Source: Chrysomallon squamiferum (taxonomy: Eukaryota; Mollusca; Gastropoda; Neomphalida; Peltospiridae). Taken from it: a stretch of 64,000 nucleotides of DNA. The position numbers and the translations under genes are program-made. The stretch is from positions 9,416,476-9,480,475 of the forward strand of contig CM022665.1 in assembly GCA_012295275.1 (NCBI GenBank), read 5' to 3'. Positions 38,471 to 53,129 of the stretch are shown here, in pieces. Each line of letters begins with the position of its first letter. Within the stretch, counting starts at the first letter, position 1. The notes beneath the pieces are model-generated. The model worked only from the letters and a program-made list of their open reading frames with translations. It ran no database searches and was not told where the DNA came from.

Positions 38471-40247
38471 GCAATAAAATTAAAAGTTATAAGTAAAAAA
38501 AATATAATTGTTATTTATATATATATTTTTATATATCGGTGAATGATCACTTGTTTTCTAAAATGATCTTTTACCTGAAGAAGAAGAAGGAAAAAAATAA
38601 AAAATAAAAAAAGATTTAGTTGCACTTGACAAATAAAAGTGTCAGGCTTCTCAAAAGCCAGAAATGTAAATGACTTTTCACAAGAATGTAAAAAGCAGTG
38701 ATTCACATAAAGGTACACATGATCGAAGTCTCTTAATCTTAAAAATTAAGAAAAAAAAAATAAAAATAATAATAAAAAGTCTTTAGTAAATCCGGAGACT
38801 GTCTAAGTTTAAAAAAAAAGAAACTAAAACCGTGCTGTGTACCATTGTTTGATGACAATGACTGATCTCTAAAAGAAAATTAAAAGTACTTCTGATTTGT
38901 TTTGTTACAAAAGAAAATAAAAATCCCAAAATTACTAGAATATCACTTGTCTTCTGAAGATTATGCGAAGATTTAACTCTTGTCGCTAGCACAGTCCCGA
39001 ATTTATGCTTTGCTTCCCACGAAAATTTGAAATGTAAGGACATGTGTCGTCTGCTAGTCTGCTCACATACAGGTAAGAACAACTGGGTACATCTGGTGAA
39101 TGCTGATAATTCACAATCCATTCGTGTAACGTCATAATAATTTTCATTGATCTGTCCACTCTGCACGAATGGTTGCGCTTCTTTATTACTTAGTCTCTCA
39201 AGCGCGTTTATGTTCTCGGCTTTACAAACAAGCAATTACACCTATTAACATCGATGACACTGTTACGTTTCAAAATGTTAAGTGAACGAAACCGTAAACA
39301 CGGGCGAACGAGTTCTGAGCGATAAGGCAGAATAAGGAAATGGAATCAAGACGTATGATAAAAAAAAACCTATTTTGCCTTTATAGTAAGGACGTATGGC
39401 CATTCCTTGTTGAACGACGATTTATAGTCAGTTCTTTACAATGCTGCTGGCGAAACGAGTAGCTTTTCATTCTGTGTACGATAAGAGTTTCTTTATTGAT
39501 CGAACCACACTGGTTATGAAACACTTGTGTACATTTTTTTTTCTTCTTCTTCTTCTTCTTCTTACAGTTATTGTAATTGTAATTTTTTATTTTCTTGTTG
39601 CTTCTGTTTTAGTTAATCGTATGCATGTTGAAGAAAAAAATCTCAGAATAATCATTAACGTTCGTTATGAAAGTAGCAAGGTTCACCAGTCTCATCCAGG
39701 CTTCTCTCGCTGGGCAGGTCTGTTGTAAATACGACAATTAGTGTGACATATGACAATTAGTAATACAAAGTTAAATGTTAGAATGAGCATTAAATGTAAT
39801 TTCTTCCTCTAATGCAGGAAAAGAAGTGCATGTAAAATATTTTTGTATTATTATTTCTTCTCTCTTTGTCAATGTAGCTACCTCTCGTTGTCGGTCCGTT
39901 TCTCTCTTTCTCCACATTCTCCAATCATTCAAACCCAAATTCTTCAACTAATTCAAAAAAAAAAAAAAAAAAATAATAAAAAAAAAAAAAATATGAACTT
40001 TTCTGTCTCCGACATTCAAACTAACTCTTGATAATAATCAATAAATCTAGCCCAGGGATTTGCAGTAGCCAATTTAGTATCTTAAATTATCGTTATACAA
40101 AATCAGATTGTTACCCCTTCAACCCCTCTCTGTCTCGGGGCCGTCTTAGCAGTGTTATAGGCCCTAAAGCAGAGCAGTGTAATGCAGCCCCCTATATACA
40201 CGACCATTTATTGACAGCAACCCACAACTTACTTGGATTGCATTGTT

Positions 40248-40369
<122 letters not shown>

Positions 40370-40643
40370 TTATTCTCGCATCTGCTCCCAGCCTAATAGT
40401 AAGTCATGCTAATATCGAATTATCCTTTGTGAAATATCTGCTCAGTAATGAACATCATAAATAATCATGCGTCTGTTTATTTACCCGTTTGTGTGTGTTC
40501 AGTGACTGTGAGTCTTTCGACAGTCAGAAAGTGAAACACATTTTTTTTGTTTATACAAGCAATGATGCAGATAAATACGATAAATAATCACGTATCGATT
40601 GATTAGTACAGACCTTTTATACTCTTAGATGAAGGGGGAAATA

Positions 40644-40647
40644 ATCA

Positions 40648-40700
<53 letters not shown>
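40644..40700. repeat. (AAT)n microsatellite
   Basis: About 18 AAT units then GATGATGATGAT. Confidence 0.96.
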
Positions 40701-41014
40701 GGATGATGATGATAATAATACGATAAGAGAAGCATTGAGAAAACAAAATATCATAATCATCACCATTTTATTTTTAATCATCTGACCAGAAAGATGGAAA
40801 ACATGAAATACATCTTCCTACACAATACATGGATGAATCATCTATCTGGAAATTTTCACGAGATTTTCTCTTTTGTGTCGCTTAATCTAGAGAACTATCA
40901 CTAAACCTTGACTCACTGCTGCTTGATTACCTCGAGAAAACTTTGTCTACACATCACTGAAAATCATAATGGTAAATGATGCTTCCTTCAGTAAGATAAC
41001 CCAACAACAACAGA

Positions 41015-41016
<2 letters not shown>

Positions 41017-41070
<54 letters not shown>

Positions 41071-41072
41071 AG

Positions 41073-41104
<32 letters not shown>
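41017..41104. repeat. (CA)n followed by (AT)n
   Basis: 50 bases of CA, a short A-rich spacer, then 29 bases of AT. Confidence 0.96.
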
Positions 41105-41109
<5 letters not shown>

Positions 41110-42242
41110 TAGGTAGGTATGTATGCCTAAAGTTTATTCTACGTCATGTCTGTACCGTAATATCTTGTGTTGTACTAGAATCTTACAAGTTATCCTCACT
41201 TTTAACATAGTTTTGTTCCAGACGGACGCCTATTTACCAATTACAAACACTGCTTTCAGGCCTAATAAATATGTCATCTCAGTAATCAAATAGAAGAGCA
41301 AGGAAAAGTTAGAGCAAAATAACCACATTATCGCCTTCACATAAAAAAAAAAAAGAAAAAAAGAACTAACTGTTTAATCTGGTATTGTTTACCAGTAATA
41401 ACGTGCTTGAATGGGACAAAATGAGTTTTTTCGCTGATGCAAAAATCCTAAAAAAAACACCCCAAAACTCACAAGTATCGCAAATAATAATTTCCATGCA
41501 TGTTCCAATCCATGGACGTTTGATGCACTCGACTAGCAGTCCCTATAATGTTCTGTATAATTAAAGACAAGGACGACAATGATTTTTCTGAAGTCCTAGA
41601 TCCAACCCAAAATATAATTTAGTTTGAAATTGTTGTAACAGAAAATAAATGTTTCATGCCTGTACCTATTCCATTTGTGAAGATTATTAAGTATACTTAA
41701 CGCTTCCTGCTAACCTGCTAATTTAAATCTCAGAAATGGAGGCAGAAAAACGACTTCGACCTTAGCTTGATGAAACAGCTGGAAAGAAATACGTGATAAT
41801 GAAGCTATTAAGATCGATGTTTTCTTCACTGTCAGTGATAATTTGTTAATCTTTTGCAACCCTGATGTGATGAATTATCTGTGTGTAGTTAGAGTAATGC
41901 TGAACATTTCCTAGGCCGTTACAGATAAAACACCTTTTGTCTGAGGAGACAATATGCATTGTGTTTTGTTGAGGTAGGCAAAATGAAAATAACAACTTTC
42001 ATTTCGAAAGTGAAATAAAAACAGTAGCTTGATTTATTACTTTCAACATCATCATCATTGTCATGCTGCTTATCAACGCCATCTTCGCCAAATGACTTTA
42101 AATAAGAGTGTTTAGATAATGACTATCGTCGTCTACGGTGAGGTCATCATCATTGTCATTATACTCATGTTTATCAATAGCTGGGATAAATACTGTAGCT
42201 TCCTTATTGGCTGCAGCTAAATCTATCCTATCAAAAAATAAA

Positions 42243-42278
42243 TAAACCAACAACAACAACAGTAACAGCAACAGTAAT

Positions 42279-42342
<64 letters not shown>
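42243..42342. repeat. (CAA)n/(TAA)n array
   Basis: CAA units passing to TAA units. About 190 bases into the intron from the exon 1a donor. Confidence 0.95.
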
Positions 42343-42528
42343 TATATTCCAAAAGCACAACACATAGTTTCTTCATATTTCCATAATGATGAGAGCCTTC
42401 TCTTCTGTAGTCACAGATCCGCGCCTGTGAAACTACAGCCTATGTATAATAAATATTTTCAATACGTATTAATTTCTTCAAATAATCAGTTATTATGTAA
42501 TGCCTAATATTTTATCTATATTACTTAC

Positions 42529-42773
42529 TTCATGAACATGACGACCCCAACTTTGTTCATATCCGCCTCTATGTAGCTCCAAGATTCTGCAACCAACTTT
42601 TTCTGCTCCTCTGTGAAACTTGGTGCCGTTTGCAACGAATCTTTTTGAAACACAGGTGAATCACCTGAATTCATCGTACCATTTGTCGTAAGGTATTTTT
42701 TGGCACCTGCACTGGTGTTACAGTCCACCTTTCTGCCAGCCAATTTAGATTTCTTAGAATGATGTCCACCCAT
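42529..42773 (-). CDS. Globin X-like first exon 1a (myristoylated, basic leader)
   Basis: Encodes 81 codons plus two bases (AA) of the next. The ATG at 42773-42771 gives MGGHHSKKSK; an in-frame TTG three codons upstream is not needed. Gly2, Ser6, Lys7 and Lys8 fit the N-myristoyltransferase consensus, and the run of Lys/Arg/His to residue 15 could hold the myristoylated end on acidic membranes; there is no Cys before residue 18. Residues about 50-82 are helices A and B: a T-E-E-Q-K-K start, the conserved A12 Trp (ESW) and VGVVMFMK with Phe at B10. The exon ends ATG-AA followed by donor GTAAGT (42528-42523). Spliced to 22829, AA+A gives Lys and continues LFETHP, the normal globin sequence. Without splicing, an in-frame TAA inside the donor stops translation. 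Farthest 5' of the three first exons. Confidence 0.85.
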
Positions 42774-44706
42774 GATCAGCAAATTTTGAAAATGTTATTG
42801 TTTTAAAGATTTTTGTTTTTTTATCTTTAGACAACAGTTTTTAAACCCAGCATGAAGATCATAGCATTTTGTTGCAGTGTAAATATAATGAGTTCCAGAG
42901 ACTTTTTTTCCGAAGAGGAATCGATGACCTTCCAATATATATCTATCTATATATATATACCTTTTCTTTTTTCGCTCTTTGTAGTGATCTTTAAGCTTTA
43001 AACATACCACCTTCTATCAGTTATCACTCCTCTCTAGTTCTCGCGGAATGAAGATTGGAGCGTCGATCTAAATCCGTAAATCGTGCAAGTCGATGGTCCC
43101 CATTGGACGTACCAGCCTGGGATGACAATGAATCAACTTGCCACTAATATCGAGTATCGAAAGAAAATTCCGAATCCCTATAAGTTCTGTATAAAGCTTA
43201 TGGCATTATTTTGTCAAGAGGTTTATGAATCATTAAACAGGCAAACATTACTCTTTTTTTTTCTTCTGCATATCTCGTTTTACAAAACACGTAGACAAGA
43301 TAGATTTACATACGAAAGACTGAGAGAGGCGATTGTTCAAAACTACACTGAAAATAACGATTTTTTTAAACACTAATTTCGACTCGTTGACGAAGGTATG
43401 AAAATGATGGAGTGGATGCTTTGCAAAGACGAACACAAAAAAACGACTTGCTGGCCACAGACAACTAAACTCATGTACAAAGAAAAGAGGAAATCCAAGA
43501 AAACTGAAAGAAAAGGGTTATTAAAAGACACACTTTGGTAGACAGCAATAAGCTAATAATAGAACATTAAGGAAAGGGTTATTGAAAGAAAGCACACTGT
43601 TTAATATATTTCAAGATCACACCTATTATAGAAGAATATCTGATGTAATAAATAATTTACGCAATACTCTTTTAGTTTAGCAGAAAGGGATAACAAACCA
43701 TTTTAAAAAATACAACGAACGCCGTCTGTAATGCAAGTATTATTACTACAAACACCACCAACAACCACAACAACAACAATAACAATAATAATAATCAAAA
43801 CAACAACAACAATAATATAACAATAATCAAAACAACAACAACAATAATAATAATAATAATCAAAACAACAGCAACAACAACAATAATAATTTAATACATT
43901 TAGGTTACATTCAGATTATCCATTTATTATCGTGCTGTATTATTTAACAAATTAATTTCTAGATTGTTTTGCTTTTAAAAAAATAATAGTACTCCATTAC
44001 ATATAAATTTTTTAGTTTTCCGTGACATTTCTTTGAGACTAAATAAAACTGAATACAGTGATAAAAAGATATATTTGAAACCTAATATAAACATTTAAAA
44101 GAATGTTATTAAGTAAAGAAACATAGGTATTAATGGTAAGTGGTTAACCTTATAAGATGTATACCTACACTCTGATGGTATTTTTAAATAATGCTTAATT
44201 ACTTAATGTACAACATAGGAGACTTCGATAAAAATGTGATAATGTTTCTATTCCAAGAAGAGAATATAATGTTAGGAAGAATTTGCTAAATAATTCTAGA
44301 TTATTGATTTTAATTTATAGTAAATGCTCGAAATCACACACACTCACACACACACACAGATACACATACACACACACAGATACACACACACACACAGATA
44401 CATACACACACAGAGACATATACACACACGCGCGCACACACAGATACATAAACATAAACGCGTGCACGAACATACATATACACATAAAAAAAAATACGAA
44501 TAGATTTCTAAACAAAAATTTAAAAAACGAAATATATAGGTTATACATTTACTTTTCTTCCCTAGAAATGTATTCTCGAGATTTAGTTTTTATGTGAAAA
44601 CTGCATACAAAACTTTGTGCGGCTTAGAATAAAAAAAAACCTAAACATTAGATGCAATCGTTACAGATTATTTTCTTTAATCTTTCCGTTTTTTAACCTC
44701 TTTTCA

Positions 44707-44737
<31 letters not shown>

Positions 44738-44931
44738 GAAATGTGTCATATTATTGATGCATATTTTAAGCCGGAACATAGTGTTTCATGTTGTACACAA
44801 GATATTTAATATTTAAAAGCTGTATCAATAATATCGTCTTTAACAGATACGACACTGTCACTGAAAGAGAGATCAGTCTGAAAGCAGGAAACGAATTAAT
44901 TTCTTCTACTTCTTTTTCTTTTTTATGTCAT

Positions 44932-44968
<37 letters not shown>

Positions 44969-47875
44969 TCTTTCATTTTTTTTCTTCTAAAAAATCCCTT
45001 CTGATGCAAGGATCATTAAATTACATATTTACGATGCTGAGTGGTGGCTCGTTAACCAAACGTTAATTCACAGGTATTAAGACACTGTAATGACTTTAAT
45101 TTAACGATTTCAAACCATCCCTGTTTTAGGAATAACGGCTTTTTAAGATCCAGCCCTTGAGTAGACGTACCAGTCTAGACGTCAAATACCTGTAATCTCA
45201 CTGATATAGACTCGTTAGCTTCAGACAGTAAAATGGTTACGTGCATGTACAGTTCTCATGATAATAAACTACTGCGCAGTTAAGAATGTATTAGGATATG
45301 AGATTATGTCTACACTTAGCTGGGAAGTCAAAAGACTCCCCTAACAGATTCTATAACTGTCATGTTTTATAATTTTCTCTATACATGAATGTTTGCTTCT
45401 CTTTAATATAGCACTGAGAATGTTAATCTATGTACTTAAAGTGTACCTTTGGTGATACAAAGAAATAGTCAAAATATATTTTGGTTACTACATATTAGGT
45501 TGCTGTTGTTTGTTTATTTGTTTTTTTATTGTTGTGTTGTTGTTCTGTTCGTGTTTTGTTGTTGTTATTGTTGTTTTATTCTTGTTGTTGTATGGGGTTT
45601 TTTTTAAATCTTTTTTTAATTAATAATGAAATATAACAACAACGGAATATATTTAAAATATTCAGGCGTCGACAGTTTTTCTGTAGGCGTTACATCGTTA
45701 CGTAAAATGGCGGCTTTCAGATCTTTTATCAGAGAACATTTTTATTTTCATTCTTTCTTAAAGCTGATGATAACAGTAAGAATTTCATTCACATATTCAT
45801 AGCGCCACTGATACGTTTTACTGACTCTATAGATCTGTTATATGAATTAAACATAAAATAGTTGTTACTTTATTCTTCACGTTATCAGAACTAATTTCCA
45901 GTTCGGTTATTTGTCTGGAATACAAATTGACAGAAATAACCTTATTATGTTTCTGTGATTCGCAATAACATAAATGTTTAAAAAAATAGCATTGTTCATT
46001 GTATCATAGCTTATTTTGAAAGAGGTATTAAAGATTACTGATATAAACAAAACGTTGTTTGACTCTATCCCTTGTTGCAGGTTAGGCGAAATAAAATTCA
46101 GATTTAATAATACCTTGTTGTCATTGCAAGATTTTGAGACTACAAAATAACGAACGAAAAACTGGACACCTCGACTTGTTATTAGCTTCGTAATAAACAT
46201 TTCCTCAGGCAATTTTGTATATGTAACAACAGTCTCATAAACAAGCAAAAATATGAGACACCATTTGACCAAATTACTCTGAAGAAAAAGTAAGGTGGAA
46301 ATATAATCCATAACTCTACCGTCATCTGCATAATTCAGTTACTGTATGCAAACGTGTTGTTATTTCGATATCGCTGTTTAAATGAAACCGTAAATACAAT
46401 TATTTTTAATAATATTGATCAGAGAGGTCACAGAATGACTTGGGAAAAGGAAGCCGCAAGCTTTGCTACAAGAATAATTTGAATGTAATGAAGCTTGATT
46501 GGTCGGGGGATAATCGTGTTTCTTCGTGGTTGCTTTTCGCAGATCCTGATTTTGGGTCACGGTTCAAAGTGTCTTGGCAGATTCAATATGAAATTGTGAA
46601 TTAGTAGTCAAATATGCCAGTGCTTAATTATATATATCTTTATAATTTTCTTTATTGGGTTGGTAAAAAGTAGTGTTAAAATATATATATATATATATAT
46701 ATATATAATAATAAAAATGAAATAAAAAAAAAACGTTAGGTAAAATTCAGTTGAAAGTAGTTTTAAAAATATCTACGAATTCCATTCGTCAGCCTTTGCC
46801 AACAAACAACAAAAAAATAAATAAATAAATAAAATAAATAAAAAAGCTAAGTGAAAGTCCTTGCTGATTCTCCACTTACTATTTGCTTTGTTTCACGAAA
46901 TCACATGAATATTTTTTTCTGATTTACTAAAATTGTAGTAAATTAATAAAAAAACAAAAACAAAAACAACCTATTTTGGACTGATTTAGCTAATCATGAC
47001 AAAGGTACACAAGCAAAAATTAATAAGATATTGCTAAGTTTTTTGCATTTGTCATTCTTTAGGTGTTTTTTTTCTGTGTTTTTTTCTACATTTCCATTAA
47101 CTCCTGGTGTCAGAAGTGTAAAGGAGAAAAAACAAAATGGAAGCTTCCATGAATTTGCATGACTTTTACACAAAACTAAGCACGTTAGATCTCCGCTCTG
47201 AACATTCAGGTTTCTTAAATCTATTTATCTGTGTCTGTTCAGTTTCCTCTCGTTATTTTTCTTGAAAACTTTTAATGGATAGTTTGGTTGGCTACGTGAA
47301 TGTCCACACGCCAAATAACATTCGAGTGTGTAATGAGTACAGTGTTGGTTACACACACACTTATATATATAGGCACACACTCCTATACATGCATAAACAA
47401 ACACTTAAATGTTATTCTATAGCAGATAGATAAAATATATTAAAATATATTTATTGTATTAGATCTACTGTTTCCAGACTGGGGGCCGGGCAGAACAAAA
47501 TAATTTGGCGTAGTTGTTAATAAATAAATCTTCTGTAATAATTTTTAAAACTAATAATCTAGTACTATTAACTAACTGGGAATGTTTTCTTTGTTCTTGG
47601 TCGTTTGAGAAATTAGACAACATAAATCTTGATAATGAAGCTATCGCGTTCTTGAAAAGAAATCATTTGTTTTATTTCTTTTTCCCACTGTTCATTATTC
47701 ATGCGGCCAAATACTGCTGTACAGCGCTATCCTGAAGCAATTTGTTGTTACAAATGTACATACTGGGCTAATTACGTTTTGGCTGCTATTGCATAAAGAG
47801 AAAAAACAATGCAACCAGAAATACACGTTCATTTATAAACAAATACATACCCACATAGTGAAGACAGACATAGAT
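42774..47875. other. Upstream flank of the globin X-like gene; no gene recognised
   Basis: 42774-43080 would hold the exon 1a promoter and 5' UTR. Beyond it are CAA/AAT units at 43740-43890, (CA)n with GATA-type interruptions at 44331-44440, poly(T) at 44708-44735 and 44932-44967, and (AT)n at 46681-46706. No further first exon with the MFMK-donor signature was found up to the right edge. Confidence 0.6.
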
Positions 47876-47909
47876 AGATAGCTAGATAGACAGACAGACA
47901 GACAGTCAC

Positions 47910-48027
<118 letters not shown>

Positions 48028-48732
48028 CAATAGGCCGCTCGAGATAGATAAAATGAGAAAGAGAGAGGGATAGAAACACGCAGAGTATGTTAACAAAGAC
48101 AGACAGACAGATACATAGAGATATAGACAGATGGACAGATGGATAGAAAGCAATAGAGATAGAATGAAAGTAACACACATATACACAAATACACGCATGT
48201 ATGTACAGCGAAAGTGATAGAGACACACACAGAAAGAGAGAGAGATCATTAGTTTTTTTTCTTCTGAAAACTAGCCTCCATTCTAAGTACATGAAAGTTA
48301 ATTCATCAACGACGATTTAGTTATTCATTTTGTAGATACATTTTGTCATGCTGATTTGCATACACAGAGTTACTATTGTATTAATTATCGTTATTATTAT
48401 TATTATTATTATGATAATGATAATGTGGATGATGATTATGATGACGATAATAACATTAACAAGAGCAAGTTCAGCAAGAAGGATATCTGGATTTTTTGCA
48501 TGTATATTTTCAAGCAGTATTCTTTTCAGAAATAAAGGTGCTCAATAAATAGTTTTTGATTCTGGTTGTTCAAACCGATTGCTTTGATATTTTTAAACAT
48601 AGTTTAATTATACTGAAAGAATTTTTTTTTAAAATTCACACAAAGATAGAAAGTGAATGAGAAGGAGAAAGATGGAAAGATAAATGAAGACAGAGAGAGA
48701 GAAACAGAGATAGAGAGATCTAGAGAGAGAGA

Positions 48733-48735
48733 GAC

Positions 48736-48813
<78 letters not shown>
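48733..48813. repeat. (GA)n microsatellite, 81 bp
   Basis: Pure GA run, only 700 bases from the previous GA tract. Confidence 0.97.
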
Positions 48814-48814
<1 letters not shown>

Positions 48815-49347
48815 GAGTAATCTAAATCTGGTTGCAAGATTTCAATATGCTTGTTGCATGACGAATCTCATTAACTTTTCGTTACACGATTACGTTCACG
48901 TGTCGAATTACGTTTTCAGTTTCTAAAAATCACATCGTTTCTGTCTCTTTCTGATTTTATATTTTTTTTTCAAACGTAACAGATATCTTTTTAAAAATCT
49001 ACTATATTTTTTTTTTCTCTCTTTTTTTTTTCCTTCATGCACAGAACCTACTTAATGTTGATCCCTCTACAAAATCCATGTGTCTCCACCTCACACTCAA
49101 GTAGATGTTGGTTTTACTGCGAAGATCTGGTTAACAAACGAACGTATTGATTATAGCTCAGAATGACTGCACGATTTAATTGCTCTATAAAATACGTTGT
49201 GGCAATACTCATACAATCCAGTAACAGCACTTCCAGTAGTTTTGGCCAAAATATGCAGACTTAAGGCCAGAAATAAAAACAACAACTTAACTGTTCATTT
49301 ATGAGAAATGCGCTGTCTTTTTTCCCAGGACTCTCTTTGTATGTATG

Positions 49348-49417
<70 letters not shown>

Positions 49418-49620
49418 GTGTATTTATGTATGTATGTATGGATGTGGATGGATATAAGTACCTATGTACATATACACCTGTGCATGTATGTATGGATGGT
49501 TTGTAAGTACGTATGTAAATTTGTATGTACGTATTTATTTAAGTACATGTGCACCAGTGTATATGTAGGTAGGTAAATGCGTAGGTGTTCATGTTTGTAT
49601 ACGTATATATGTGTATTTGT
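49348..49620. repeat. (TG)n followed by degenerate (TATG)n
   Basis: A pure TG run to 49409, then TATG/GTAC units fading out by about 49620. Confidence 0.93.
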
Positions 49621-52310
49621 ATATGAATACAAACAATGAAAGCATCATTGCTGTTTGAGAAAGCCGTAGTTTCATTAATCGCAAACTGACAGAAGTAATA
49701 AGTAATAGATGGGATTTGTGTACAACGTGATAATAAAGGCAATCTTAATGCTAACTGATAATAATGACTGGAAGTCCGGAAGGTATTAGTAGATGTCACG
49801 TCTCTATTTTGTTAATGAGAAGATTTCTTGTAACATAAATATATATACATATATTAGAATTTAGCATTATAACATTACTATTGATACTAATAAAATTAAT
49901 ACTATCTGTGTGAAGAAATGTGTGAAGAACATGTACCTCCTGTACCTAATTGTCTCTTTTCATCCATGCGTCAAACAATATAAAGCGAAATAATAAAATT
50001 ATTACAGAAACACATTGCTTAAAGCTAATTACGTATAATAATGTTATTCGTTCCTTTCAAAGTGACGAAAATAATATTTATAATCCAGTAATCCTTTTAC
50101 TTCATCTGATAACATCTGTTCTGAAATCATAAAAATTTTTACTTTAAAATAAAAAAGAAATGAAAAATACCCTTTGTTTTTTTTGTTTTTTTTTTTTTGT
50201 GGGTTTTTTTGTTGTTGTTTTTTTATATATATATATATATATATCTGAAAAATCGCTTCTCGTTTAATACTCTTGTTTCGTGATATCGAAGTCAGTATCA
50301 TTAATTTTATTGCAAGAAACCTTTTATCATAAAAACAAACGAAGCTTTCTAAACACAACGTTGGCAGTTATATGACCAGCGTGTGTAAAATTTGTTGTTG
50401 AGAAGTGACAAGATCGAAACTCAGTCCCTCAAAGACCATCATTGTCCACGTTCGTCTGAATCTTGATCTATGACATGCGCATTTTATACGACTGAACACG
50501 AATCTGTGGATCCCCTTCACCAGTGAAATCCGAGCACATAAAATAATATTTTATGTGAACAGAATGCCAGCTGTGTCGATAAATACAGTAATGAACCATC
50601 AACCCGAGGTCAACGACATGTGACTTTAAATACTGGTCAGCTTAAGCAGAAATGCATTGAATTAATGATAGTGCATGTTAGCAGAAATTTAAAATAAAAA
50701 AATAATAAAAAATTAATACGTATTTTTAAATGAATTTATATTTCTTTTATGATTGAAGCCTTCGTTTAACAGTAGTTTTTGTATAAATTGTAACTACAAG
50801 AATAGTAAAAACGATTATCCTAATTCTAATAATAATAATAATAATAATAATGATAATTTTTCATAACTGATTATTCAGTTCATCAGTTTATTTTAATTTT
50901 TCTTCTTCTTTTTTTTTTTTTTTTTTTTTTTTTTTGTTTTTTTCACATACAATAGCATTCAAATTCACAGAAACGAACTAAAATATTCACGTTATAAAGA
51001 ATTTCAGTTATTTCTACACTTGGATGTAGCTGGATATAAAAATATTTATGGGGATGAAATGTATTTACATACATGGCGGACCTATTAGGAAACTAACGAA
51101 GCTTATGCTTCAGGGCCCCTAATCCCAGAGAGGCCGGACAAGCGACTTTAGTCCACATTTTTTTTTCAAAATTTTAATCAGAATCTGAGACATGTCAAAA
51201 TTAGTAAAAAATGGAACATTGCCACAGAAGAAGATAGGAGTAGTTACCCAGACCTCGCTGATGCTTGTGAAGGGCCCCCATAATTGTTCAAGTTTCAGGG
51301 CCCCACAAATGTACGACCGCCACTGACTACATGTTACGTGGAGGTGTAGAATTTATTTAGTCAACTGAAAATGTGGTCCCAGTCTGATGCCAGGCTGGCA
51401 GTGATTCATTACTGAAAATTAGTTACGATGAGGTGGACGTATCTAACTAATGGTGAAAAATCTGGCCTTTGTCTGTGTAGCAAACATTACGAATAATCAA
51501 TATAACTTTAATCACATGTGAGAAAAATAGCAAAATACTCGTAAATAAAATTCTAAGACGAAAGTGTGCCAAGATCAATCACTTTTACTGTAAATAAAAT
51601 AAAATAAAATGAAAAATGAAATAAAATGAACTAAAATAACAAATAAATAAACAAATTAATTAATTACTTAATACGTAACCAAACAAACGAAAAAATTATT
51701 AACATCTTTTTATTTCTTTTTCTACCGGATTTGTTTAAATCTGAAAGCTCAAATCATTCCTTAAAATACTGGATTAATTATTTATTTTCTTACTATTTCT
51801 GAACAAAACTCGATACTTGAACAAGACAAACGTCATCTAAATAGACGATTATAGCCTATCATAAACTGAGGGTTTAAATAAAATCAAAATCTTTGTTAAA
51901 ACTTATCCTAGCATTATATTTTTAATTCTTTCCTGAAAAAGAAAAAAAATACTAATAATAATAAATGGGAAAAAAATAAATAAATAAATAACTGTATTTG
52001 TTTTTTTGTATTCCAACAGTGAATTCGGACAGACTGTATTTGTTTTGTATTACATTACAGAAAGTGATAATAAATGAAAATTCATCAGTCATTTTTTTTT
52101 CACAAAGAATTATTACATTTCCTAATATTAACTGAGAATAATGCTGCACCAACCTTTATTCCGTGACTCCTAGTTAATATCATCTTTTAAAATGTTTAAT
52201 TCATTAACATTAAATAAAGTGAGTTTTTATTGTTGTTTGTTTTATTTCTTCTGAAAATAAATGCTTCCAGACTTTTAATTATCTCTGAAACGTCAAACGT
52301 TTATAAAATA
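49621..52310. other. Intergenic DNA, no gene recognised
   Basis: AT-rich unique sequence. Contains (AAT)n at about 50827-50850, poly(T) at 50909-50935, a 23-base palindrome around CACATAAAATA at 50535-50557, and the MITE-like element at 51072. Confidence 0.65.
51072..51325. mobile_element. MITE-like element, probably hAT-related
   Basis: About 254 bp with GC-rich ends that mirror each other: CATGGCGGAC at the left and, read inward from the right, CAGTGGCGGTC. Internally it has matching GGGCCCC blocks near both ends. Flanks share TACAT (51064-51071 and 51326-51333), a possible eroded 8-bp target duplication. No coding sequence. Family assignment rests on terminal resemblance only. Confidence 0.5.
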
Positions 52311-52311
52311 A

Positions 52312-52368
<57 letters not shown>
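52311..52368. repeat. (AAT)n microsatellite
   Basis: About 19 AAT units. Confidence 0.97.
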
Positions 52369-52369
<1 letters not shown>

Positions 52370-52518
52370 CAAAATAAATAAATAAAATTTTCTAAATCCA
52401 TTAAAGTTTAGCCAAATGTTTTTTTTTTTGGTTTTGTTTATTTTGTTTTACTTTTTTAATACTTCCAACAACATTTATTTGTGGAAGGTTTATAAGAAAA
52501 ACACACAAATTTACCGTA

Positions 52519-52520
<2 letters not shown>

Positions 52521-52609
<89 letters not shown>
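52521..52609. repeat. (TC)n microsatellite, 89 bp
   Basis: Pure TC run. Confidence 0.97.
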
Positions 52610-52610
<1 letters not shown>

Positions 52611-53129
52611 AAATATATAAATTTACTTGCGCTAAATACCGAATTATTTCTTGTTAAATATAGTTGCCATCATTACTTTCAATTATTTAATTATTTCAAC
52701 TCATTTTTCTATTTTACCTCTTTTTTTTTAAAATTCTAAATTCTCGAAAAATACACGGACTAAATATTTTGTTTAAAATTTCCTCATGGACTTTTAATTA
52801 TTATTACTTTACCAAAACTATCTTATCTGCATCCATCCTTAGGGCTGCATCCTACATCGTGGTTCATCCAATATTAATTTTCAGCAAATTGTACAGTATG
52901 TGTTTAAATTTTAAAATCAAAGAGCACGTAACTGAATATCTGAAAACACGATATTCTCACTTTAGAACAGAACATTATGTTTATGATACTACTTTTCATT
53001 TCCGCAAATTCTAATCTTGGCATCGAAGAATAAAAGAAATCGATAGTAAATATTGGATAACATAATATTTTTTTTAATTCCGGAACTAAACTTAAAAATA
53101 GAAAGAAAGATGATAATTTAATTCATCTG

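Noticed and set aside
42774-42782. Upstream TTG start for exon 1a giving Met-Leu-Ile before MGG
   Set aside because: TTG starts are not expected in eukaryotes, and the ATG three codons on gives the Gly2 shared by all first exons.
45907-46311. 134-codon minus-strand frame as an extra globin or membrane protein
   Set aside because: AT-rich composition, no motif, and no MFMK-donor signature at its end.
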